A DNA stretch of 64,000 nt, from positions 62,001-126,000 of the forward strand of contig WRAZ01000002.1 in NCBI GenBank assembly GCA_009779925.1. The letters run 5' to 3'. This document shows, piece after piece, positions 24,932-33,302 of this stretch. Position 1 is the first letter of the stretch, and each line of letters starts with the position of its first letter. The notes under the pieces were generated by a model, which was not told the DNA's origin, did not search any database, and saw only the letters and a list, made by a program, of their open reading frames with translations. The position numbers and the translations under genes were made by a program. The stretch comes from Chitinivibrionia bacterium (GTDB lineage: Bacteria > Fibrobacterota > Chitinivibrionia > Chitinivibrionales > Chitinivibrionaceae).

Positions 24932-26477
24932 TATTTTCGCCCTCCTCATCTATTACGGAACTGCTTTCTCTGCTTGCACTTGTTGTATTTTCACTTATGT
25001 TCCCGAAATACGAAATTTTCTCAATATTATGAACCAACATCGTAATGTCGCAGGGATGTTCAACAGAATAAACATTTTTCTCGTTTTGGAGAATGTGAAT
25101 ATATTTTTCAAGATTTTCGCGAGTGGATATAAAAAATACCGCCGTATTAAAAAATTCGCGAATTTCGTAAATTTTACTTATATCACGCTCAATAAAGTCA
25201 TCGCATTCGTTGTAAATAACGAAACTTTCGATATTTTTCTTCTTATATTCTTCCCCTATTGTGTCAAATTTTTCAACAAAGTAATTTTCGCCAACAGCCG
25301 AAATAATCGACCCTTCAAAATATCTGTTATTTGTGAAAATCATTATATATTTTTCGGAAACAAAGCCCTTTTTCAGATGAAATATTTTCTTTCCGTAGTT
25401 AAGATAATCTATTATTTTCAGAACTACAAAAACCGAATAAAACAAAACTATAATTTTAAGGATTTTGCTTTCCAAAAGCGTTAAAGCCACACTGCACAAG
25501 GCAAATAAAATCGCGAGCGTAGTAAGGAAAAACAGCACTCTTTCGTGGCTGTATCCCTTATTTACAAGGCGATGGTGCATGTGGCGATTATCGGGCATCA
25601 TTGTCATTTTAATTTTGTCTATAATCCGCTTGTTTTCAGCCTGTCCGGAAGCGTATCTTCTTATTATTGAAATAAAAACTTCGACTACGGGAATTGCAAC
25701 TATATAAAACAACGATAATGTCTCGACGCCCTCATTTGCGAGCATTCCCACTTTTACCGACAAAATTGCGGCGATAGAGCCAAAAAAGAGCGAACCCGTA
25801 TCCCCCGCAAAAATCGTAGCAGGCGAATAATTGTATTTAAGAAACGCTAAAATCATAGCCATTATGGGGATTGTAATTATCATATATTTAATACTGTCGC
25901 CTCCCACAAGGAGAAAAATCACGGTCGCAAATATTAAACTTATAAGCGTTAAACTGCCCATAAGTCCGTCTATTCCGTCTATAATATTAAACGCATTCAT
26001 TACGCCGACTATCCAAAAAACAGTCAAAATAGGTCCGAAAATTCCTAAATTATGTATTTGTCCCAAGAAGTTAAAATCGCTTATATAAAGATTAAAACCA
26101 AAGACCACAACAAGCGCAATAACAAACTGAACAGCCAATTTTTGCAAGGCGCTTACTTCAAAAAATGTTGTATCATCCAAAAATCCTATGACAAAAATTC
26201 CGACCGCCGCAATAATTATGGAAAGTCCGACAGGGTCGCTAAACCAAAACGAAACAACCGAGCTTTTAGCAATTAAAAGCATTATTATAGTCATAAAAAA
26301 CCCGATTAAAATGCAAAATCCGCCAATTCTTGGAATATTTATGCTGTGAACTTTTCTTTTATCGGGACGGTCAATAAAAAAACGCGTTAATCCCGAACTG
26401 CTTATAAGATAAACAGAAACAAAAGAAAAGAAGAAAAACAAAATTGCCGACGGAAGTACGCCCATAAAAACATCCAT
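24915..26477 (-). CDS. WecA/MraY-type polyprenyl-phosphate sugar-1-P transferase fused to a receiver-like domain
   Basis: 520 aa. Residues 1-340 are a multi-pass Glycosyltransferase 4 (WecA) domain: RKVHSINIPRIGG (about 41-53), FLDD (about 98), NAFNIIDGIDGL (about 160), IFAGDTGSLFFG (about 218), HMHHRLVNKGYSH (about 300). These loops carry the catalytic acids and UDP-sugar site, so it should make undecaprenyl-PP-sugar, the first step of a surface glycan. An extra C-terminal ~170-residue soluble part has alternating strands and helices like a degenerate receiver. The next gene encodes another receiver-like domain. Confidence 0.85.
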   Translation of the reverse strand: MDVFMGVLPSAILFFFFSFVSVYLISSSGLTRFFIDRPDKRKVHSINIPRIGGFCILIGFFMTIIMLLIAKSSVVSFWFSDPVGLSIIIAAVGIFVIGFLDDTTFFEVSALQKLAVQFVIALVVVFGFNLYISDFNFLGQIHNLGIFGPILTVFWIVGVMNAFNIIDGIDGLMGSLTLISLIFATVIFLLVGGDSIKYMIITIPIMAMILAFLKYNYSPATIFAGDTGSLFFGSIAAILSVKVGMLANEGVETLSLFYIVAIPVVEVFISIIRRYASGQAENKRIIDKIKMTMMPDNRHMHHRLVNKGYSHERVLFFLTTLAILFALCSVALTLLESKILKIIVLFYSVFVVLKIIDYLNYGKKIFHLKKGFVSEKYIMIFTNNRYFEGSIISAVGENYFVEKFDTIGEEYKKKNIESFVIYNECDDFIERDISKIYEIREFFNTAVFFISTRENLEKYIHILQNEKNVYSVEHPCDITMLVHNIEKISYFGNISENTTSASRESSSVIDEEGENNASKS

Positions 26478-26500
26478 TGTATCGTTCCTTTTCTAAAATT

Positions 26501-26818
26501 TTATTTGAAAATAATTTTTTCCACGAGTACTTTTGTGTTTTTTCTTGAATTTATCGATTTTTTGATTTCTTCCTCCATAAATTTGAATTCTACTTTTAAT
26601 ATCGGATCGGAAATTTTCACCGTTAATTTACCATCTCTAAACTTAACAACAGACGTCTTTGCGCTAATTTCCGCACCAACCGCATCGGCATAAATTTCAG
26701 AAATATCGACAGTTCTTTCAGAAGCACCTTTTTCATATTTTTTAAGGAGCGCGGGAATGAACTTGTCAATTCTTTTATTTTCAAGATTTTCTTTTCGTTT
26801 AATTTCTATTTTTTGCAA
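26501..26818 (-). CDS. DUF721 / DciA-like protein
   Basis: 105 aa, starting at TTG 26818 with GGAGG 9 nt upstream and overlapping recF by 13 nt. The DUF721 (KH-like) pattern is present: DAVGAEISAKTSVVKFRDGK, then LTVKISDPILKVEFKFMEEE. DciA proteins help load the replicative helicase, and a gene next to recF/dnaN fits that role. Confidence 0.75.
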   Translation of the reverse strand: MQKIEIKRKENLENKRIDKFIPALLKKYEKGASERTVDISEIYADAVGAEISAKTSVVKFRDGKLTVKISDPILKVEFKFMEEEIKKSINSRKNTKVLVEKIIFK

Positions 26819-27906
26819 GATTTCATACCTCCGTGTTTTACTTCAAAATAATTCTCCAACGGATAATAATCTAATTCTTTCCAACTGTGAATTGCTATGA
26901 AAATTTGTCCGTTTTTGTTAAGTATTTCAAAAAATTTCTGTTTTCGCGAAATATCCAAGTCCGAAAAAGCGTCGTCTATTACAATTATAATTTTTTTGTT
27001 TTCTTTTGATAAATATTCTACAGCCGCAACTTTTAGTGCAATCGCCGCGGATTTACATTGTCCCTGCGAGCCGAAATTCATTAACTTTGTATGAGAGGCG
27101 ACCGTCGCCAGAGGCAGACGAAATTCAAAATTATCTCTGTGAATTCCTGCGCTTGTATATTTCAATTCTCTGTCTTTTGCAAGATTTTGCTTTTGGATTG
27201 CATAATATTCGTCTTCTGTTTCACAATTTACACAAGGTAAATATTGCAAATCTATCTCCAAATCTCCACTTGAAATATTATTATAAACTTCTCTTACATA
27301 AGGACTTATCTGTGTAAAAAATTGTTTTCGCTCATTTATAATTTTTATTGCGACATTACTAATCTGCTCATCGTAAATATCTATTAAATTATTGTCAAAA
27401 TTCGTGCTTATTACAAAATTTCTTTGCCGAACAAGATTTCTGTATTCTATTATATTGTGCAAATATTCGCTGTTTGTTTGACTTATTGTCATATCTATGA
27501 ATTGTCGTTTTTCTTGCGGAATACCCCTTACTGTTTTAACGTCGTCAACGCCAAAATACACAAAACCGTTTCTTCCGTAAAGCGAAGAAAACGTCTTATG
27601 TTTTACACCGTTTTTTGAAATACACGTATCGTTATTCTTTGAAAATCCGACTGATTGGATGATTTTTTCGCTGTTAAAATCCGTAAAATTTGCCGAAACG
27701 CTTGCTTCGCGTTCTTCTATAAAAACCATTTCTCTTAATGTTGCACTTCTGACGGATTTTCCTGTTATACAAACGCCGATTGCTTCAAAAAAATTGGTTT
27801 TTCCACTGCCGTTTTCACCTAAAAAAAGACAGCCTTCTTTAGGCAATTCAACCGATAAATCTCTGTAAGAACGGAAATTTATCAGTTGAATATTATCTAA
27901 AAGCAT
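26806..27906 (-). CDS. recF: DNA replication and repair protein RecF
   Basis: SMC-like ATPase that helps load RecA at gaps. 366 aa. Walker A GENGSGKTNFFEAI (about 32-45), signature region GSQGQCKSAAIALK (about 275) and Walker B IIVIDDAFSDLD (about 305). It lies 26 nt downstream of dnaN, the classic order. No clear ribosome site precedes ATG 27906. Confidence 0.95.
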   Translation of the reverse strand: MLLDNIQLINFRSYRDLSVELPKEGCLFLGENGSGKTNFFEAIGVCITGKSVRSATLREMVFIEEREASVSANFTDFNSEKIIQSVGFSKNNDTCISKNGVKHKTFSSLYGRNGFVYFGVDDVKTVRGIPQEKRQFIDMTISQTNSEYLHNIIEYRNLVRQRNFVISTNFDNNLIDIYDEQISNVAIKIINERKQFFTQISPYVREVYNNISSGDLEIDLQYLPCVNCETEDEYYAIQKQNLAKDRELKYTSAGIHRDNFEFRLPLATVASHTKLMNFGSQGQCKSAAIALKVAAVEYLSKENKKIIIVIDDAFSDLDISRKQKFFEILNKNGQIFIAIHSWKELDYYPLENYFEVKHGGMKSCKK

Positions 27907-27932
27907 ATAGCGATTGTCGCCTGTTTGATTTT

Positions 27933-29081
27933 TTATTCGCTAATTCTGAGAGGCATTAACAAAAACAGAATATTTTTTGCTTCTTCGTCTTCGGCATAAA
28001 TCGGTCTTACTACAGCGCCGATATTTCTCTCAACAAACTCAAATTTAACATTTTGAGTATCCATTGCCGAGAGAACATCAATTAAAAACAGCGAATTAAA
28101 GCCGATTATAAACGGCTCATCATTGTAATCTATGCTTAAAAATTCGTCGCTCTTAGTGTTTGTGTTTATGTCTTCGGAATGAAGTCGCAATTCACCGTTT
28201 TCGAGGTAAAACTTCGTTAAATTATTTGTTTTATCGGCAACACTTGCAGTAATTTTAAGAAGGTTAATGATTTTTTGTCTGTCAACCGAAAAATGCTTTT
28301 TATATTCCGCAGGAATTACTCTTTTGTAATCAGGATAAGGTCCTTCGAGTAATTTCGTTATCAATTCAAAATCATCGGCAAAAAACGAAACACTGTTTTC
28401 AAAAAATGAGAACTGAATATTTTCGTATCCGAAACTTTCCACTATTTTTGCAACGCATTCCAACGGCTTAGGAGGAATAATAACGGAAACATCACCGTCA
28501 AATCCGAGCGCTGAATTAAAAGACACAACACTTAATCTGTTTGCGTCGGTAGCAACACAAGTAAATCTGTCTCTTGTGCAATCAAAGTTAATACCTTCTA
28601 AAGCGCCACGATTTCGCGATGGGTCTTTTGTCGCCGCAAACGGAGCGACTTTCGATGACAAATATTTAAGTTTATCCGCAGGAAGCGTATAACTTTTGTT
28701 TTTATCAAAACTTACAAATTCCGGATAATCGTTTACATCAACGCAGGCAAAAGCGGACTTGGATTTTCCGCGGATTAAAATTATATTGCTGTCGCTGACC
28801 TCAATTACTACGTCTTGGTCGTCATCACTTGCCGAAACCGCGCTGTTAGTCCAACTGCATATTTTACTTGCATTTATAACAAATTTTGCTTCATCCTGAC
28901 TATCTATTGCAATACTTGCCATAACCGACGTATCCATATCTGTAGCATAAACTCTAAGCATTCCGCCCTGAGTTGTAAATTTAAGGTTGCATAAAACAGG
29001 GTATGGTGTTCTTGTAGGAACGATAGGGGACACTTTTTGCAGTAAGTCCTTAAATGCCTTAAAATTTACCGAAAATGACAT
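27933..29081 (-). CDS. dnaN: DNA polymerase III beta sliding clamp
   Basis: 382 aa, three clamp domains of about 125 residues. Start ATG 29081 after AAGGAGAATTT; the longer frame upstream lacks a start with ribosome site. Recognisable: LQKVSPIVPTRTPYPVLCNL (domain 1), YPDYKRVIPAEYKKHFSVD (domain 2-3) and the C-terminal ILFLLMPLRIS, the partner-binding end. Followed by recF and a dciA-like gene; dnaA is not adjacent. Confidence 0.96.
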   Translation of the reverse strand: MSFSVNFKAFKDLLQKVSPIVPTRTPYPVLCNLKFTTQGGMLRVYATDMDTSVMASIAIDSQDEAKFVINASKICSWTNSAVSASDDDQDVVIEVSDSNIILIRGKSKSAFACVDVNDYPEFVSFDKNKSYTLPADKLKYLSSKVAPFAATKDPSRNRGALEGINFDCTRDRFTCVATDANRLSVVSFNSALGFDGDVSVIIPPKPLECVAKIVESFGYENIQFSFFENSVSFFADDFELITKLLEGPYPDYKRVIPAEYKKHFSVDRQKIINLLKITASVADKTNNLTKFYLENGELRLHSEDINTNTKSDEFLSIDYNDEPFIIGFNSLFLIDVLSAMDTQNVKFEFVERNIGAVVRPIYAEDEEAKNILFLLMPLRISE

Positions 29082-29112
29082 AAATTCTCCTTTTTTTCTT
29101 TTTTTCCGCACT

Positions 29113-29124
29113 AAAATACTATTT
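29113..29124 (-). promoter_or_regulatory. dnaN promoter core
   Basis: Minus strand AAATAGTATTTT, about 30 nt before the ATG. This is the exact recurrent core. Confidence 0.5.
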
Positions 29125-29133
29125 GGGCAACCG

Positions 29134-29979
29134 TCAAATACTCATAACGGCTTCATAAATCTGTTTTTCCGTAAGTTGATTACCTTTTGCATCAAAAACA
29201 CGACTTGTTCCGGTCGAAATCTCATCGCCAAGCACTAAATTTCCATCTTTCGTATATCCGAATTCCATTTTTGTGTCTTTAAATTTAAGTCCTTGCTTTT
29301 CAAATTTCTCAGTCAAAAATTTCGCTCCGATTGCAGTCATACCCATTGCTTTTTGTAAATCGCAAGCATTAACGCCTTGTTGTACAAAATACTGCCACAA
29401 GAAAATCGGGTCGTTTGCGTTGTCGTGCTTAACACTTGTTTCAATCATTGGCAAACCATCGCAATTTCGCAAATCCGAGCCTTCTTCAAAATATGGAAAA
29501 CGAGTTAAAACGCTTCCAACAGCAATATTACGCGCAATTATTTCTATTCCGCCGCTTGTGTATGTTTCACCTTTTTTTACAAATTCGGTATCAGAACCAA
29601 GATATTTGAATTTCATACCGCTACCCAAAAGCGTCAATGTTTTTGCAGTAAGCACATTTTTTTCAAAATCAACGTCAATATTTTGTGTAGGAATGCCGCA
29701 TTCTTTGCTTAACATCTCAAAAACTTTCCAAGTCATAGCTAAATTCATATGTCCAAGTCCGTCCTGATGTCCTGCAATTTCGTTTCCGCCGCCGTCTTTA
29801 ACGCCTGCAGTTCCCGTAAAACTATCCAAAAAGCGCATTACTACCTGATTTTTATCATCAATAATTCCGACAGCTTTTGTTTTGCCGCTTTTAATGTATC
29901 TCGCACCTTTTGCCTTAAAAATCTCCTTTGAGATTTCTTCCTGTTCAGCCATATACTGATTAATTTCTTTTTCCGTCAT
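29134..29979 (-). CDS. purC: Phosphoribosylaminoimidazole-succinocarboxamide synthase
   Basis: SAICAR synthase of purine synthesis, about 281 aa. Visible: KSGKTKAV, MRFLDSFTGTAGVKDGGGNE, GIPTQNIDVD, IARNIAVGSVLTRFP, ETSVKHDNANDP and LGDEISTGTSRVFDAKG, all in family order. Two ATGs (29982, 29979) follow AAGGAGG; 29979 has the better spacing. Divergent from floA across a 337-bp AT-rich gap. Confidence 0.92.
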   Translation of the reverse strand: MTEKEINQYMAEQEEISKEIFKAKGARYIKSGKTKAVGIIDDKNQVVMRFLDSFTGTAGVKDGGGNEIAGHQDGLGHMNLAMTWKVFEMLSKECGIPTQNIDVDFEKNVLTAKTLTLLGSGMKFKYLGSDTEFVKKGETYTSGGIEIIARNIAVGSVLTRFPYFEEGSDLRNCDGLPMIETSVKHDNANDPIFLWQYFVQQGVNACDLQKAMGMTAIGAKFLTEKFEKQGLKFKDTKMEFGYTKDGNLVLGDEISTGTSRVFDAKGNQLTEKQIYEAVMSI

Positions 29980-29982
29980 CAT

Positions 29983-30319
29983 TCTCCTCCTTATTTTTAG
30001 TGGGAAAATACTATTTTTTATAATAGAAAAACGAAAAAAATTTAAGTAATATAAAAAAATAAATAATATTAATATTTTTAATATTTTCTCTTTCTTTATA
30101 CTTGTTGATAACTGTTAGAAATTGCGGCGAACATAATAAACAGTGAATTTATATTGTTGAAACAAATGTAAAATATTGTTAAAATCAAGAGATTTTTTTA
30201 ATTTAATATAGTTTTCAAAATGTTTTCAACTAAATATTTAACAATTATTGTTAATTTACTTTGGCAAATACTAATTTTATCGTGGAAAATTAAAAAATTA
30301 TTTTTAGAGGAGTTTTATT
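29983..30319. other. AT-rich 337-bp gap between purC and floA; weak oriC candidate
   Basis: Very AT-rich with runs of A and T, AATATTAATATTTTTAATATT blocks, one DnaA-box-like TGTTGATAA (about 30107, reverse of TTATCAACA) and looser relatives (TTGTTGAAACA, TTTTCAACT). It holds the purC promoter core (minus strand AAATAGTATTTTC, 30004-30016) and a floA promoter. dnaN-recF-dciA next door and parS at 17-19 kb fit an origin-proximal location, but a single good box is weak evidence. No ORF. Confidence 0.25.
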
Positions 30320-31306
30320 ATGGAAGGATTTGAACAACTGACATTAGTCGTCGGTATTTTTCTGTTTATAATGTTTATCGTTTTTGTGGGCTCGCCTTTT
30401 GCTTTGTGGTTTCAGGCAATTGTCAGCAGTGCGAACGTCGGACTTTTGAACATTGTATTTATGCGATTTCGTAAAGTTCCCGCAAAACTTATCGTTGACG
30501 CGATGATTACTGCGACAAAAGCGAATTTGCAGATAACGAGCGACCAATTGGAAGCGCACTATTTGGCTGGCGGAAACGTAATTCGCGTAATTCAGGCGTT
30601 GGTTGCGGCAAGTAAAGCGGGCATTCCCCTTACTTTTGAAAGAGCAACCGCTATTGACCTCGCGGGAAGAAACGTTCTTGAAGCAGTTCAGATGAGCGTA
30701 AATCCGAAAGTTATCGAAACGCCGAAAGTCAGCGCCGTGGCAAAAGACGGTATTCAGCTTATGGCTTTAACTCGCGTAACTGTTCGCGCAAATATCGACA
30801 GACTTGTCGGCGGCGCGGGCGAAGAAACGATTTTGGCGCGCGTGGGAGAGGGAATTGTAAGCACTATCGGCTCTGCGGATTCGCACAAACAAGTTCTCGA
30901 AAACCCCGATTCAATATCAAAACGCGTTCTTCAAAAGGGACTTGACAGCGGAACTGCTTACGAAATTTTGTCAATAGACATTGCAGACGTGGACGTCGGT
31001 AAAAACATCGGCGCAATTCTGGAAACCGACAGAGCGGAGGCAGACAAAAAAATCGCACAGGCAAAAGCTGAAGAACGTCGCGCAATGGCTTACGCAAAAG
31101 AGCAGGAAATGTTGGCGAAAGTCCAAGAAATGCGCGCTTTGGTTGTTGAAAAAGAAGCGGAAATTCCGTCGGCAATAGCGAACGCTTTCAGAACGGGTAA
31201 TCTTGGAATTATGGATTATCAAAAGATTAAAAACATTGAAGCAGACACAGGTATGCGCGCGTCAATCGCTAAAGAAAGCACTGCCGAAAAGAAAGAAATT
31301 AAGTAA
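30320..31306 (+). CDS. floA: Flotillin-like protein FloA
   Basis: Membrane-microdomain scaffold, 328 aa. One amino-terminal hydrophobic hairpin ([20 protein letters not shown]), an SPFH/PHB domain ([20 protein letters not shown]), then an Ala/Glu-rich coiled coil ([20 protein letters not shown]). ATG 30320 follows AGAGGAG. Its usual partner NfeD is not adjacent here but is encoded at 43951. Confidence 0.95.
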   Translation: MEGFEQLTLVVGIFLFIMFIVFVGSPFALWFQAIVSSANVGLLNIVFMRFRKVPAKLIVDAMITATKANLQITSDQLEAHYLAGGNVIRVIQALVAASKAGIPLTFERATAIDLAGRNVLEAVQMSVNPKVIETPKVSAVAKDGIQLMALTRVTVRANIDRLVGGAGEETILARVGEGIVSTIGSADSHKQVLENPDSISKRVLQKGLDSGTAYEILSIDIADVDVGKNIGAILETDRAEADKKIAQAKAEERRAMAYAKEQEMLAKVQEMRALVVEKEAEIPSAIANAFRTGNLGIMDYQKIKNIEADTGMRASIAKESTAEKKEIK

Positions 31307-31308
31307 AA

Positions 31309-31476
31309 ATGGGCAAGAAAAGACCATTAAACCCCATTTTTGAAGCGCAACCGGAGCCGCAAGAACAAAAACCTGCGGCTAATGCGCAGAATTTTATCGC
31401 TTCTCTCAACAAAGAAAAGCTGAGGGAAGCGATAATTTTAAAGGAAATTTTGGATTTACCTGTATCGTTGAGGTGA
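31309..31476 (+). CDS. Conserved-looking 55-aa protein after floA
   Basis: Starts 2 nt after the floA stop and is probably translationally coupled. 55 aa, Pro/Gln-rich at first (KKRPLNPIFEAQPEPQEQ) and ending LREAIILKEILDLPVSLR. That ending resembles the tails of small hypothetical proteins in other bacteria, as far as I recall. The lack of stops, the coupling and the charged amphipathic end make it a likely real gene. Function unknown. Confidence 0.6.
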   Translation: MGKKRPLNPIFEAQPEPQEQKPAANAQNFIASLNKEKLREAIILKEILDLPVSLR

Positions 31477-31477
31477 T

Positions 31478-31523
31478 GTAGGGGCAGGTTTAAAAACGAA
31501 GTTTCGTGTAATCAAACCTGCCC
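31478..31523. repeat. GTAGGGGC-type repeat with interrupted centre
   Basis: GTAGGGGCAGGTTT and AAACCTGCCC arms with a 22-bp centre that itself holds a small palindrome (ACGAAGTTTCGT). Lies just after the 55-aa gene. Confidence 0.8.
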
Positions 31524-31581
31524 TTCTGTTATGTGCTGGGCTTGCAGAAGTTTTTGGCTGTTTCAAATTAAACCGTCGTTT

Positions 31582-32727
31582 TCATTTCTTTATTTCGGCT
31601 AAAAATTGACGAATTCCGCTAATGAAAACATTGTCTTTATACGGATAAATATCCTCTATCGGACAAATAACAAAAGATCTTGTCGGTGATAAATCCTCTA
31701 TACTGCTCCAAAAACCCTTGGATACCTTAGGAGAAGTGCTTGATTTTAATTCTATCGCAATAATTTTCCCCGATTTTTCGAGAAGCAAATCTATTTCCGC
31801 TCCTGCGCTTGTCCTATAAAAACACGGATTCCAATCGCTTAAAACCGAACAAATTTGCTCTATCGCAAACCCTTCCCACGAATTTCCAATCATAGTGTGC
31901 CCGAGCAAATCGTTGAAAGAATTGATTTTTTGCAGAGAATGAAATAATCCCGAATCGCGAAGATAAACTTTCGGCGTTTTTACAAGTCGTTTCTTTGTAT
32001 TTGCAGAAAATGGTTGCAATGTTCTTATTAAAAACGCACCTTCTAAAAAATCAATATAACCTCGAAATGCAGTATGCGAAACTCCAAATATTTCGCCAAG
32101 TTTGCTGAAATTAAGTATTTCGGCGTGCGAATGCGAAATCAAAGAAAACAAACGGTTAATTTGCATAGATGCAAGGTTTATTCCAAGTTGCGGCAAGTCT
32201 CGTTCTATAAAAGTTTTTATGTAAAAAGTTCTCCAATCGTTGCTCAAATTTATGTTTGGCGCGGTAATGCTCCCCGGAAAACCACCTTTTAACCATATAT
32301 CTTGGATAGGGATATTGCTCATTTCAACGCAATTCAACGGCGAAAGTTCGCAAAAAGCAATTCTGCCCGCAAGCGTTTGTGAACTTTGTTTTATAAGCCG
32401 CGGCGACGCCGATCCCAAAATGAGTATTGGCGTTTTGGTCTGCGCGCTATCGACAAAAGAGCGAATTTCGCCAAATAAATTTTCGCGAATTTGAATTTCA
32501 TCAATTATTATCAATTTGCCGAGATTATTATTAAAAAACAGTTCGGGGTCGGATAATTTGAGATAATCGCTTTCTTTTTCCATATCGAGATATATGGAAT
32601 CGCCGCTTTCTTTCGCAATTATTTTTGCAAGCGTTGTTTTGCCGCATTGCCGCGGTCCAAGTATCGCAACTACAGGAAAATACGAGAGATACTCTGCTAT
32701 TTTTTTCTTTTCTTCACGTTCAAACAT
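31582..32727 (-). CDS. AAA_14 / DUF4143 ATPase
   Basis: 381 aa. Walker A ILGPRQCGKTTLAKI (about 22-36), Walker B LIIIDEIQI (about 84), sensor LILGSASPRL, then a winged-helix part and a C-terminal DUF4143 nuclease-like domain (SAGAEIDLLLEKSGKIIAIELKSS). This widespread family has no settled role. Start ATG 32727 with AAGGATGG upstream; that ribosome site lies in a strong hairpin (32736-32776). A lone gene, probably mobile by descent. Confidence 0.88.
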   Translation of the reverse strand: MFEREEKKKIAEYLSYFPVVAILGPRQCGKTTLAKIIAKESGDSIYLDMEKESDYLKLSDPELFFNNNLGKLIIIDEIQIRENLFGEIRSFVDSAQTKTPILILGSASPRLIKQSSQTLAGRIAFCELSPLNCVEMSNIPIQDIWLKGGFPGSITAPNINLSNDWRTFYIKTFIERDLPQLGINLASMQINRLFSLISHSHAEILNFSKLGEIFGVSHTAFRGYIDFLEGAFLIRTLQPFSANTKKRLVKTPKVYLRDSGLFHSLQKINSFNDLLGHTMIGNSWEGFAIEQICSVLSDWNPCFYRTSAGAEIDLLLEKSGKIIAIELKSSTSPKVSKGFWSSIEDLSPTRSFVICPIEDIYPYKDNVFISGIRQFLAEIKK

Positions 32728-32735
32728 ATAAAACC

Positions 32736-32776
32736 ATCCTTGCAATTTGAAAGTTAAAGTTTCAATTTACAAGGAT
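32736..32776 (-). promoter_or_regulatory. Hairpin that can mask the ribosome site of the DUF4143 gene
   Basis: ATCCTTGCAATTTGAAA (32736-32752) and TTTCAATTTACAAGGAT (32760-32776) pair with two mismatches over 17 positions. In the minus-strand mRNA, AAGGAT of the ribosome site pairs with ATCCTT. Confidence 0.5.
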
Positions 32777-32944
32777 AAAATAGTTTTTGCGCGATATTGA
32801 AAGGGTGGTTTTTTCACAAAAAAATTTTTTTCCCATTTTAGTATTCATATTAAAAATATTTGCTATCAATAAATCAAAAATTTCCCGCAATTCTTCCCCG
32901 TTTCTTCAAAGCCTAAACCTATATTAAAAACAAATTTAATCAGC

Positions 32945-32965
32945 GATTTAATCACTGATTAAATC
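32945..32965. promoter_or_regulatory. 21-bp palindrome, operator-like
   Basis: GATTTAATCA, one base, TGATTAAATC, with a further TTTAATCAG just upstream (32935-32943). It lies alone in the long gap before the leader RNA. The rest of 32777-33064 shows no gene. Confidence 0.35.
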
Positions 32966-33064
32966 AATGGTTGAAATAATAAAATGTTGGTGTTGGTGTC
33001 AAGAGCGAAGAAAAATTGTGGGAAAAATGTCGAAATGCAAGATTTTTCTGCTGTTTGGTAGGGG

Positions 33065-33302
33065 GATAATGTATTTTGTGGGCGCGACGAATTGAATAAT
33101 GAGATTTTTGTTCTCATTATTTGTTGTTTATTTTTGATAGTATTGAATCGATTGACGAATAGTCCTTAGTGGCTGTTCTGTCTGTCGGTCGATTCGGTAT
33201 TAAACCAAGAACGAACATTATTCAATTTGTCGCAAAATTGTGAATTTTTCGGCAGAACAGCCTTTTGCTGTTTCTGTTTTAACTTTTATAAGAGGTTGTT
33301 TT
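33065..33302 (+). ncRNA. Structured 5' leader RNA, copy A (novel candidate cis-regulator)
   Basis: A promoter-like TAATGTATTTTGTG (33068-33080) is followed at once by stem P1: GCGACGAATTGAATAATG (33084-33101) with 33216-33233, 18 bp. Inside is P2 (33138-33156 with 33184-33202, 19 pairs including G-U), then P3 (ATAGTC 33159-33164 with GGCTGT 33171-33176), a 6-nt loop and a 7-nt bulge TCTGTCT. Downstream, CAGAACAGCC (33253-33262) can form hairpin P4 with 33267-33276, followed by U-rich sequence, or pair instead with GGCTGTTCTG (33171-33180). The element matches copy B at 49455 in structure, lengths and downstream sequence. It runs to the ribosome site of the GLUG gene. Confidence 0.75.
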
